Source of the DNA: Rhodoferax sp. UBA5149
Lineage (GTDB): Bacteria > Pseudomonadota > Gammaproteobacteria > Burkholderiales > Burkholderiaceae_C
NCBI RefSeq assembly: GCF_002413825.1
Contig: NZ_DHXT01000117.1
Coordinates: 1 to 11,040 of the forward strand
Direction: 5' to 3'
Length of the DNA: 11,040 nt
The position numbers were made by a program, and so were the translations under genes. Positions 1-5,589 of this stretch are shown here, piece after piece (position 1 is the first letter of the stretch; every line of letters begins with the position of its first letter). The notes under the pieces are model-generated. The model was not told the DNA's origin. It ran no database searches and saw only the letters and a program-made list of their open reading frames with translations.

Positions 1-527
1 CGCAGGATGCCGATGTGCCAAGTGGGGTCGCTGCGGTACAGGTCGCGCAGCATCTCTTCAATCACCAGCTTGGTCTGGCCATAAGGGTTGGTGGCTGAGA
101 GGGGGTGGTCCTCGGTCAGCGGCAAGCGCTGCGGGTTGCCATAGACCGTGGCCGACGAGCTGAACACCAGCGTCTTCACGCCGCATTCAACCATGGCTTC
201 CAGTAGCCGCACCGTGCCGACCACATTGTTGTCGTAATAGGCCAGCGGCTTGTGCACCGACTCGCCCACCGCTTTGAGACCCGCGAAGTGGATCACGGCG
301 CTGGCGCCGCTCTGACGCAAAGCTGCTACCAGTGCTGCCGAATCACGAATGTCTCCCTGCACGAGGCTGGGCTTTCTGCCCGTGATGCGTTGCACCCGCG
401 CCAGCGCTTCGGGCTGGCTGTTGCAGAAGTTGTCAAACACGGTGACGTCATGCCCCGCGTTGAGCAACTCGACACAAGTGTGGGATCCGATATAACCGGC
501 GCCGCCCGTCACAAAAATCATGGTCAT
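1..527 (-). CDS. galE: UDP-glucose 4-epimerase (5' part, runs off the left edge)
   Basis: Interconverts UDP-glucose and UDP-galactose in the cytosol (Leloir pathway and surface polysaccharide precursors), using bound NAD. The visible 175 residues are the N-terminal Rossmann half of an extended short-chain dehydrogenase. The NAD loop TGGAGYIGSH is at residues 7-16, SSSATVYG at 123-130, and the catalytic Tyr-x-x-x-Lys is Y149/K153 in NPYGQTK. I translated the whole stretch and found no stop or frameshift. The ATG at 527 is chosen; a second in-frame ATG at 521 would shorten the protein by two residues. No strong Shine-Dalgarno sequence is visible. It lies 28 bases downstream of the rfbC stop on the same strand, so it is probably the last visible gene of the rfb operon. 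The C-terminal substrate-binding half lies outside the window. Confidence 0.95.
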   Translation of the reverse strand, partial: MTMIFVTGGAGYIGSHTCVELLNAGHDVTVFDNFCNSQPEALARVQRITGRKPSLVQGDIRDSAALVAALRQSGASAVIHFAGLKAVGESVHKPLAYYDNNVVGTVRLLEAMVECGVKTLVFSSSATVYGNPQRLPLTEDHPLSATNPYGQTKLVIEEMLRDLYRSDPTWHIGIL

Positions 528-555
528 GGTGTGTGCTGCTGAGGTGAAGACAAGT

Positions 556-1035
556 TTAATTGGCGCAGGCGTTCAGAAACGCCATGCCCGCCGCGTCCTT
601 GGCCGAGAGCCGGGGTGGACCCTTCAGCGCGGGCCATTGGATGGCCAGCGTCGGGTCGTTCCAGGCAATGCAACGCTCGTATTCCGGCGCGTAGTAGTCG
701 GTGGTTTTATGCAAAAAATCGACCGTGTCCGACAGCACCAAAAAGCCATGTGCCAGGCCTGGCGGAACCCAGCGCTGGCGCTTGTTGTCAGCCGATAATA
801 TCTCACCCACCCATTTGCCAAAGGTGGGCGACTCGCGGCGCATGTCCACCGCCACGTGAAACACCTCACCGGCCACCACCCGCACCAGCTTGTCCTGTAC
901 AAACCGCAGGTCCAGCCCGGTCGCCTGGTTGAATGCGCGCTGGTTAAAGCTTTCACAAAAAAAGCCACGCGCATCCCCAAAGACACGCGGTTCGATCAGC
1001 AGTACATCGGCAATGGCGCAAGGCGTCACTTTCAT
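556..1035 (-). pseudogene. rfbC: rfbC part: dTDP-4-dehydrorhamnose 3,5-epimerase with an internal deletion
   Basis: The intact family epimerises C3 and C5 of dTDP-4-dehydro-6-deoxyglucose, the third step to dTDP-L-rhamnose. This part could still be translated alone from the ATG at 1035 (159 residues; an AAAAGG-like ribosome site precedes it). Recognisable cupin segments are VFGDARGFFCESFNQ (residues 18-32), SPTFGKWVG (69-77), AHGF (95-98), TTDYYAPEYERCIAWNDP and LSAKDAAG. FVQD (45-48) runs straight into KLVRVV (49-54). Relatives carry about 23 residues between them, including the LRGLHYQ motif with the catalytic base His63 and substrate-binding Arg60 (Salmonella RmlC numbering). The catalytic acid Tyr133 is His (residue 109, FLHK) and Asp84 is His (residue 60, GEVFHVAVD). 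His120 and Asp170 remain. Epimerase activity is very unlikely. Confidence 0.8.
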
Positions 1036-1860
1036 CAAGATGCCTTTTCTTTGAGCAGGCGCGGCCACTTTGAGGCCTTGTCGTTTCTCGATGGTGTAAA
1101 TAAACTGGCTGGCTTCCAGCATCGACTCGTGCGTGCCCGTGTCCAGCCAGGCGTAACCGCGGCCCATGGTCTGCACGCCCAGTGTGTCTTGTTCCAAATA
1201 CATTCTGTTCAGGTTGGTGATTTCCAGCTCGCCGCGGGCCGACGGCTTCACGCGTTTGGCCAACTCCACCACCTGGCTATCGTAAAAATACAGGCCGGTC
1301 ACGGCGTAGCGTGACTTCGGGGTTTGGGGCTTTTCCTCAATGCCGATGGTGCGGCCGCGCTCGTCAAATACCACCACGCCGTAACGTTCGGGGTTGTGCA
1401 CCACATAGGCAAACACGGTGGCGCCAACGATCTGCTCATTGGCCTTGTGCCGCAGGCCGGCAAAGTCGTTGCCGTAAAAAATGTTGTCGCCCAGCACCAG
1501 CGCGCTCGGCGCGCCGTCCAGCAATTCTTCGCCAATCAAAAACGCCTGGGCCAATCCGTCGGGCGGGGGCTGCACCGCGCAGCTGATCTGCAGACCCCAC
1601 TGGCTGCCATCGCTCAGCAGCTGCGCAAAGCGCGGCGTGTCCTGCGGCGTCGAGATCACCAGCACCTCGCGAATGCCCGCCAGCAGCAGGACGCTCAGCG
1701 GGTAATAAATCATGGGCTTGTCACAAATGGGCAGCAACTGCTTGCTCACCACCTGCGTGGCCGGATGCAGGCGCGTGCACGAACCGCCCGCCAGAACAAT
1801 GCCCTTGCGCCGTACCGGCGCGCTTGCCCGCTGCGTGGTGGAGGGTGTGCTCACATTCAT
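556..1860 (-). CDS. Fused RfbA::RfbC reading frame (434 codons), both domains damaged
   Basis: One uninterrupted frame encodes glucose-1-phosphate thymidylyltransferase (residues 1 to about 268) followed directly by dTDP-4-dehydrorhamnose 3,5-epimerase (residues 276-434). The proteins are normally separate, about 293 and 183 residues; here both are shortened. The ATG at 1860 overlaps the rfbD stop as ATGA, indicating translational coupling. The frame is also open upstream to 2145, but that part lies inside rfbD and is not used. Around 1061-1035 the other frame reads RLLKEKAS then TGA, a normal RmlA ending whose TGA shares one base with the rfbC ATG at 1035. Ancestrally there were therefore two genes with a TGATG overlap, and a non-triplet deletion in rfbA removed its stop. 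Catalytic residues are missing or changed in both halves (see the two part entries). I consider an active bifunctional enzyme unlikely; a sequencing or assembly error cannot be excluded from this sequence alone. Confidence 0.85.
   Translation of the reverse strand: MNVSTPSTTQRASAPVRRKGIVLAGGSCTRLHPATQVVSKQLLPICDKPMIYYPLSVLLLAGIREVLVISTPQDTPRFAQLLSDGSQWGLQISCAVQPPPDGLAQAFLIGEELLDGAPSALVLGDNIFYGNDFAGLRHKANEQIVGATVFAYVVHNPERYGVVVFDERGRTIGIEEKPQTPKSRYAVTGLYFYDSQVVELAKRVKPSARGELEITNLNRMYLEQDTLGVQTMGRGYAWLDTGTHESMLEASQFIYTIEKRQGLKVAAPAQRKGILMKVTPCAIADVLLIEPRVFGDARGFFCESFNQRAFNQATGLDLRFVQDKLVRVVAGEVFHVAVDMRRESPTFGKWVGEILSADNKRQRWVPPGLAHGFLVLSDTVDFLHKTTDYYAPEYERCIAWNDPTLAIQWPALKGPPRLSAKDAAGMAFLNACAN
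1036..1860 (-). pseudogene. rfbA: rfbA part: glucose-1-phosphate thymidylyltransferase lacking its C-terminus
   Basis: The intact family makes dTDP-glucose from glucose-1-phosphate and dTTP, the first step to dTDP-L-rhamnose. Much of the nucleotidyltransferase fold is readable: KGIVLAGG at residues 19-26, SKQLLP at 39-44, KPMIYYP at 48-54, the metal-binding Asp of LGDNIFYG (D125, equal to D110 of the Pseudomonas enzyme), EEKP at 175-178 and WLDTGTH (D240, equal to D225). Two things are wrong. The signature GGSGTR reads GGSCTR (C28, codon TGC at 1779-1777), replacing a glycine of the dTTP phosphate loop. After GLKVA (262-266) the usual PEEIA motif and the C-terminal helices, about 35-40 residues, are gone; that region contributes to the allosteric site and subunit contacts. 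The roughly 15-residue N-terminal extension before the core looks harmless. Confidence 0.75.
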
Positions 1861-2765
1861 TTTGCCCCGGTGATTTCTTGTAACATGCGTGCCACCTGCA
1901 CCTGCCAGTGCGGCAGCACCAGGCCAAACGCGGCTTGCAGCTGGCTGGTGTCCAGGCGTGAATTCAGAGGCCGTTGCGCAGGCGTGGGGTAGCGGTCGGT
2001 GGCGATGGGGGTCACCTGCGCCGGCCCGGCCTTGAGCGCCCAGCCCAGCGCCTGCGCCTGGGTCAGAACGTAGCGGGCGTAGTCGTACCAGCTGGTCTCG
2101 CCCCCTGCCACGCAGTGGTAAAGCCCGGCCAGCTTGGGCTGGCATATCGCCGCCACGAGCGCATGCGCCGTCACGTCGGCCAGCAGCTCGGCCGAGGTGG
2201 GCGCGCCGATCTGGTCGTCAATGACGGTCAATGTTTCGCGCTCCCGGGCCAGGCGCAGCATGGTTTTGGCAAAGTTGCCACCACGCGCCGCGTAAACCCA
2301 GCTGGTCCTGAAAATCAGATGCTTCGGGCAGGCAGCGACCAGCTGCTCGCCCTCCAGCTTGGTCCGGCCGTACACACTCAAGGGACGCGTGGCGTCGGTC
2401 TCGCGCCAGGGCTGGGAGCCGCTGCCGTCAAACACGTAGTCGGTCGAGTAGTGCAGCAGCCAGGCGCCCAGCCTTTGCGCTTCGGTGGCCAGCACGCCCG
2501 GCGCCAGCGCATTGAGGGTGCGAGCCAGCGCGGGCTCGGCTTCGGCCTTGTCCACGGCGGTGTGCGCTGCCGCGTTCACAATCACGTCGGGCTTCACCCG
2601 GCGCACCGTGTCAGCCAAACCGGCCAGGTTGCTGAAGTCGCCGCACAGCTGGTCCGGGTTATGGGCGGGGTCGTGCCCCAGTGCCACCAGTTCGCCCAGA
2701 ACACCGAGGCTGCGCTGCAGTTCCCAGCCGACCTGGCCGCCACGGCCAAACAGCAAAATTTTCAT
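1857..2765 (-). CDS. rfbD: dTDP-4-dehydrorhamnose reductase
   Basis: The NAD(P)H-dependent last step to dTDP-L-rhamnose, the donor for O-antigen and other surface glycans; cytosolic. The 302-residue product has the family's usual length. The nucleotide loop FGRGGQVGWE is at residues 6-15, NAAAHTAVDKAE at 64-75, HYSTDYVFDG at 105-114, and the catalytic Tyr-x-x-x-Lys is Y132/K136 in VYGRTK. The conserved RTSWVYAARGGNFAKTM and the PLNSRLDT sequence near the C-terminus are present. The frame is open further upstream, but MKILLFG at 2765 is the family start; its ATG overlaps the rfbB stop (ATGA). Its own TGA overlaps the rfbA ATG in the same way. Unlike its downstream partner it shows no visible damage. 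Confidence 0.95.
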   Translation of the reverse strand: MKILLFGRGGQVGWELQRSLGVLGELVALGHDPAHNPDQLCGDFSNLAGLADTVRRVKPDVIVNAAAHTAVDKAEAEPALARTLNALAPGVLATEAQRLGAWLLHYSTDYVFDGSGSQPWRETDATRPLSVYGRTKLEGEQLVAACPKHLIFRTSWVYAARGGNFAKTMLRLARERETLTVIDDQIGAPTSAELLADVTAHALVAAICQPKLAGLYHCVAGGETSWYDYARYVLTQAQALGWALKAGPAQVTPIATDRYPTPAQRPLNSRLDTSQLQAAFGLVLPHWQVQVARMLQEITGAK

Positions 2766-3835
2766 GCTGTCGTCTTTGCCCCGTATTGCTTGGCCACCCA
2801 GTCGCGGTAGCCGCCGCTTTGCACATTGGCGACCCAGCCGGGGTTGTCCAGGTACCACTGCACCGTTTTTCGAATGCCGGACTCGAAGGTCTCGGCCGGC
2901 TTCCAGCCCAGTTGCTGCTCGATCTTGCGCGCGTCAATCGCATAGCGCCGGTCGTGGCCAGGGCGGTCGGTGACGTAGGTAATTTGCTCGCTGTAGGGAT
3001 GGCCATCAGCACGGGGCTTGAGCTCATCCAGCAGGGCGCACACGGTGTGCACGATGTCGAGGTTGGGCTTTTCGTTCCAGCCGCCCACGTTGTAAACCTC
3101 GCCCAACTGGCCGGCTTCGAGTACGCGGCGAATCGCGCTGCAATGGTCGGTCACATACAGCCAGTCGCGAATCTGCTGGCCGTCGCCATACACCGGCAGT
3201 GGCTTGCCGGCCTGGGCGTTCACGATCATCAGCGGGATCAGCTTTTCAGGAAAGTGAAACGGCCCATAGTTGTTGGAGCAGTTGGTGGTGAGCACCGGCA
3301 GGCCATAAGTGTGGTGGTAGGCCCGCACCAGATGGTCGCTGGCCGCCTTGGAGGCCGAGTAAGGACTGTTGGGCTCGTAGCGGTGGGTCTCGGTAAAGGC
3401 CGGCTCGGTTTTCGCCAGCGATCCGTACACCTCGTCGGTGGACACATGCAGCAGCCTGAATGCGGCCTTGGCCGTGGTGTCCAAAGCGCCCCAATACGCC
3501 CGCACGGATTCGAGCAAGTTGAAGGTGCCCACGATGTTGGTCTGGATGAACTCGCCCGGCCCGAGGATGGATCGGTCCACATGCGACTCGGCGGCAAAGT
3601 TCACCACCGCACGCGGCTGGTGCTGTGCCAGCAGCCCCGTGACCAGTGCCGCGTCGCCAAAGTCCCCATGCACGAACACATGTCGCGCATCGCCTGTGAG
3701 CGAGGCCAGGTTTTGCAGATTGCCCGCGTAGGTGAGTTTGTCCAGGTTGATGACGGGCTCGTCGGATGTGCCAAGCCAGTCGAGCACAAAGTTACTGCCA
3801 ATAAAGCCGGCGCCGCCGGTAACGAGGATGGTCAT
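2762..3835 (-). CDS. rfbB: dTDP-glucose 4,6-dehydratase
   Basis: Converts dTDP-glucose to dTDP-4-dehydro-6-deoxyglucose with tightly bound NAD, the second step of dTDP-rhamnose synthesis and the branch point to other dTDP-deoxysugars. The product is 357 residues, the usual length. It carries TGGAGFIGSNF (6-16), NFAAESHVDRSI (79-90), the active-site STDEVYG (132-138, with T133, D134, E135), and Y159/K163 in YSASK. The downstream NYGPFHFPEKLIPL and the VTDRPGHDRRYAID block are also intact. The ATG at 3835 starts MTILVTGG, the family N-terminus, with AGGGA about ten bases upstream. A TTG start 12 codons earlier (3871) is possible but lies in the putative -10 box. It is the first gene of the minus-strand rfb operon. 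Confidence 0.95.
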   Translation of the reverse strand: MTILVTGGAGFIGSNFVLDWLGTSDEPVINLDKLTYAGNLQNLASLTGDARHVFVHGDFGDAALVTGLLAQHQPRAVVNFAAESHVDRSILGPGEFIQTNIVGTFNLLESVRAYWGALDTTAKAAFRLLHVSTDEVYGSLAKTEPAFTETHRYEPNSPYSASKAASDHLVRAYHHTYGLPVLTTNCSNNYGPFHFPEKLIPLMIVNAQAGKPLPVYGDGQQIRDWLYVTDHCSAIRRVLEAGQLGEVYNVGGWNEKPNLDIVHTVCALLDELKPRADGHPYSEQITYVTDRPGHDRRYAIDARKIEQQLGWKPAETFESGIRKTVQWYLDNPGWVANVQSGGYRDWVAKQYGAKTTA

Positions 3836-3870
3836 GTGGTTTGCGTCCCTGAAAACATAAAACTGGCTCA

Positions 3871-3900
3871 ATTATCGCCACTGCGTTTCATGTGGGTCGG
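3871..3900 (-). promoter_or_regulatory. Putative sigma-70 promoter of the rfb operon
   Basis: On the minus strand GATAAT (3876-3871) matches the -10 consensus at five of six bases. It follows CCGACC (3900-3895), which matches only the GAC of the -35 consensus, with an 18-base spacer. Transcription would start about 30 bases before the rfbB ATG. The -35 match is weak, so this is a suggestion. Confidence 0.35.
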
Positions 3901-3928
3901 TGCCTGCCGCAGACCAAACGATGATTCA

Positions 3929-3991
3929 GAAAAAAGGCCTCTAGCCCTCGCAGTTATTGCGTAAGCAGCTTCACTTTTGATAGCAAAACTC
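3929..3991 (-). repeat. Structured intergenic repeat of a Comamonadaceae type, possible rlmJ terminator
   Basis: Read on the minus strand the segment begins with the inverted repeat TTTTG-CTAT-CAAAA (3988-3975). It continues through AAGCTGCTTACGC and TGCGAGGGCTAGAGGCC and ends in six T (3935-3930). An imperfect hairpin (3966-3958 with 3952-3944, five-base loop, two G-U pairs and one mismatch) precedes the T run by eight bases. From memory the GCTATCAAAA...AGCTGCTT.CGC...GCTAGAGGCC layout matches a high-copy intergenic element of Comamonadaceae genomes; I cannot search to confirm it. Lying just after rlmJ on the same strand, it could end rlmJ transcription and separate it from rfbB. This is the only copy in the window. 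The rest of the 179-base gap holds the rfbB promoter region. Confidence 0.5.
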
Positions 3992-4014
3992 AAGCAGCCG
4001 TGACAGCAGGTGCA

Positions 4015-4953
4015 TCAGCCCCCGGATTCAAGCGTGAAGGCGGCGTGCTGGTCTTGACCGAGTATTTCCGCTAATTGCGGCAGCGCCAGCTGGAGCGCTG
4101 CTTTGAGGGTATGGGGTGGGTTGATGATGAACATGCCACTGGCGGGCAGGCCGGGACGTATTACCTCGCCCGCTTCATCGGCAGTCAATTTGCTTGACTT
4201 CACCGTCAAGGTGGCGTTCAGCCATTTCTTTCCTGATTTGGTGGCCAGGGTTTTCAGTTTGCGCGGCACGTCATGCGCCTCAGGACGCGGAATGAGGGGG
4301 TACCAAACGGTGTAAGTGCCGGTGGCAAAGCGCAACAGCGAATCAGCGACCATGGCCACGACGCGGGCGTAATCGTTCTTGATTTCGTAGCTGGGGTCGC
4401 TCAGCACCAGTGCCCGGCGTGCTGGCGGCGGCAGAAATTTTTTAATCCCTTCAAAGCCATCTTCGCGCAGTACGGCGACCTGGCGTCCCGCTTCCAACTG
4501 TGCGATGTTGGCGGACAGTGTTTTGGCGTCGGTCGGGTGGATCTCAAACAATTTGAGCTTGTCACGTTCGCCCAACAGGCGCTGGATGATGAACGGTGAA
4601 CCTGGATACACCCTGTGACTGCCCTTGTTGTTGAAACTGGCGACCAGATCGAGGTAGTCCTGGATCACTGGCGCCAGACCCGCTGCGATTGATTTTGCAG
4701 CCGCTGACGGTTTCTTGGTGGGGGCTGCAGGCGTATTGATTGAAGATAGAAGTTTTAAGAAGCCATTGGCCGCCTCGCCACTGGTTTCGGCATATTCACC
4801 GTCGAGCCGGTACAAACCGGCCCCGGCATGGGTGTCAAAAACGGTCAAGGCCGTGTCTTTTTGCCGCAAATGCCGCAATATGGCAATCAGCACGGTGTGT
4901 TTGAGGACGTCGGCATGGTTGCCGGCATGGAAGGCGTGGCGATAACTGAACAT
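4015..4953 (-). CDS. rlmJ: 23S rRNA (adenine-N6)-methyltransferase RlmJ
   Basis: Methylates N6 of A2030 (E. coli numbering) of 23S rRNA using S-adenosylmethionine. The diagnostic N-terminus YRHAFHAGNHADVLKH is at residues 4-19, the SAM loop FDTHAGAGLY at 39-48, YPGSP at 116-120, and the catalytic motif DPSYE at 186-190. E. coli has DPPYE there; the Ser may be normal for this lineage. The product is 312 residues against about 280 in E. coli. Most of the excess is a low-complexity Ala/Pro/Lys/Ser insert at about residues 73-95, apparently a surface loop. The ATG at 4953 gives the family start MFSYRHAFHAGN. It is divergent from rplM, with 162 bases between the two start codons. Confidence 0.95.
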   Translation of the reverse strand: MFSYRHAFHAGNHADVLKHTVLIAILRHLRQKDTALTVFDTHAGAGLYRLDGEYAETSGEAANGFLKLLSSINTPAAPTKKPSAAAKSIAAGLAPVIQDYLDLVASFNNKGSHRVYPGSPFIIQRLLGERDKLKLFEIHPTDAKTLSANIAQLEAGRQVAVLREDGFEGIKKFLPPPARRALVLSDPSYEIKNDYARVVAMVADSLLRFATGTYTVWYPLIPRPEAHDVPRKLKTLATKSGKKWLNATLTVKSSKLTADEAGEVIRPGLPASGMFIINPPHTLKAALQLALPQLAEILGQDQHAAFTLESGG

Positions 4954-4961
4954 GACGAATT

Positions 4962-4991
4962 TTAACCGTTTGACGGTGAATTTTGTATAAT
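4962..4991 (+). promoter_or_regulatory. Putative rplM-rpsI promoter with consensus -10
   Basis: A perfect TATAAT is at 4986-4991, and TTAACC (four of six matches) lies at 4962-4967 with an 18-base spacer. The more obvious TTGACG at 4970-4975 is only ten bases away, too close for a -35. Initiation near 4998 would give a leader of roughly 118 bases before the rplM ATG. The inverted repeat ACCGT-TTG-ACGGT (4965-4977) lies over the spacer and could be an operator, but it is short. Confidence 0.55.
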
Positions 4992-5013
4992 CGCGGGCTT
5001 CGCAGCGCTTTTG

Positions 5014-5032
5014 TGGCTCCGCGGCGGAGCTA
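5014..5032 (+). promoter_or_regulatory. rplM: Hairpin in the rplM leader
   Basis: TGGCTCCG (5014-5021) pairs with CGGAGCTA (5025-5032) around a three-base loop: eight pairs including one G-U. It lies early in the roughly 118-base untranslated leader of the L13-S9 operon. In E. coli the rplM-rpsI leader is a target of autoregulation by L13; a similar role here is only an inference. No T-run follows, so it is not a terminator. Confidence 0.4.
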
Positions 5033-5115
5033 GATCCCCACCTAAGAGATTCCCATCAGAGGAACGCCGACCGTGGAAAAGAGCCCGACAAACCCTCCTT
5101 TAAAAGAGAAAACTC

Positions 5116-5589
5116 ATGACCAAGACCTTCAGCGCCAAACCCGCTGACGTGGTGCACGAGTGGTTTGTGATTGACGCGACCGATAAGGTCCTCGGACGAG
5201 TAGCCAGCGAAGTTGCTCTCCGTTTGCGCGGCAAACACAAGGCCATTTACACGCCTCACGTCGATACCGGTGACTTCATCGTCATCATCAACGCAGCCCA
5301 GCTGCGCGTCACCGGCGCCAAGCCGATTGATAAAGTGTATTACAGCCACTCCGGCTACCCAGGTGGCATTTCTGCCATCAACTTCCGTGACATGCAAGCC
5401 AAGTTCCCTGGCCGCGCTTTGGAAAAAGCCGTCAAGGGCATGCTGCCCAAGGGTCCTCTGGGCTACGCCATGATCAAGAAGCTCAAGGTGTACGGTGGTG
5501 CTGAGCATCCCCATACCGCCCAGCAGCCCAAAGTGTTGGAAATTGCAGGCATTTCTGCCAATGCAACTAAGAGGGAGTCCGCCAAATGA
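5116..5589 (+). CDS. rplM: 50S ribosomal protein L13
   Basis: A large-subunit protein that binds 23S rRNA early in assembly. It is recognised throughout: WFVIDATDKVLGRVAS (residues 16-31), LRGKHKAIYTPHVDTGDFIVIINA, the KVYYSHSGYPGG segment, and MLPKGPLGYAM followed by KVYGGAEHPHTAQQP. The product is 157 residues where about 142 is usual. The extra 14 (AGISANATKRESAK) follow the normal ending KVLEI, so the TGA overlaps the rpsI ATG (ATGA at 5586-5589), and the rpsI ribosome site GAGGGAG lies inside rplM. The ATG at 5116 is preceded by AGAG, a weak site. First gene of the rplM-rpsI operon. Confidence 0.97.
   Translation: MTKTFSAKPADVVHEWFVIDATDKVLGRVASEVALRLRGKHKAIYTPHVDTGDFIVIINAAQLRVTGAKPIDKVYYSHSGYPGGISAINFRDMQAKFPGRALEKAVKGMLPKGPLGYAMIKKLKVYGGAEHPHTAQQPKVLEIAGISANATKRESAK

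Noticed and set aside
1213..1215. Asn instead of Asp in the RmlA motif ITDLN (N216), first read as loss of a metal ligand
   Set aside because: Counting against Pseudomonas RmlA shows the metal ligands are the Asp of LGDN and of WLDTG, both present; this position also varies in active relatives.
556..1860. A purposeful bifunctional RmlA-RmlC enzyme
   Set aside because: The catalytic His of RmlC and the RmlA C-terminus are missing, and a fossil RmlA ending with stop is visible in another frame, which fits accidental fusion better.
1861..2145. Upstream extension of the rfbA::rfbC frame (95 codons)
   Set aside because: It lies fully inside rfbD on the same strand, has no resemblance to RmlA, and the ATG at 1860 with its ATGA overlap is the natural start.
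3832..3858. An eight-codon leader frame (MFSGTQTT) whose TGA overlaps the rfbB ATG
   Set aside because: Too short, with no ribosome site or coding signal; such overlaps arise easily by chance.
2681..3964. A 427-codon open frame on the plus strand opposite rfbB
   Set aside because: It is antisense to the well-supported rfbB and the rfbD start, shows no domain, and is a usual by-product of high-GC codon usage.
4384..4398. DPSYE in RlmJ as a catalytic mutation
   Set aside because: The catalytic Asp and the Tyr are kept, the rest of the protein is intact, and I believe Ser here is common in related bacteria.
4970..4991. TTGACG plus TATAAT as a near-consensus promoter
   Set aside because: The spacer is only ten bases. 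The TATAAT is kept with the weaker TTAACC at an 18-base spacer.
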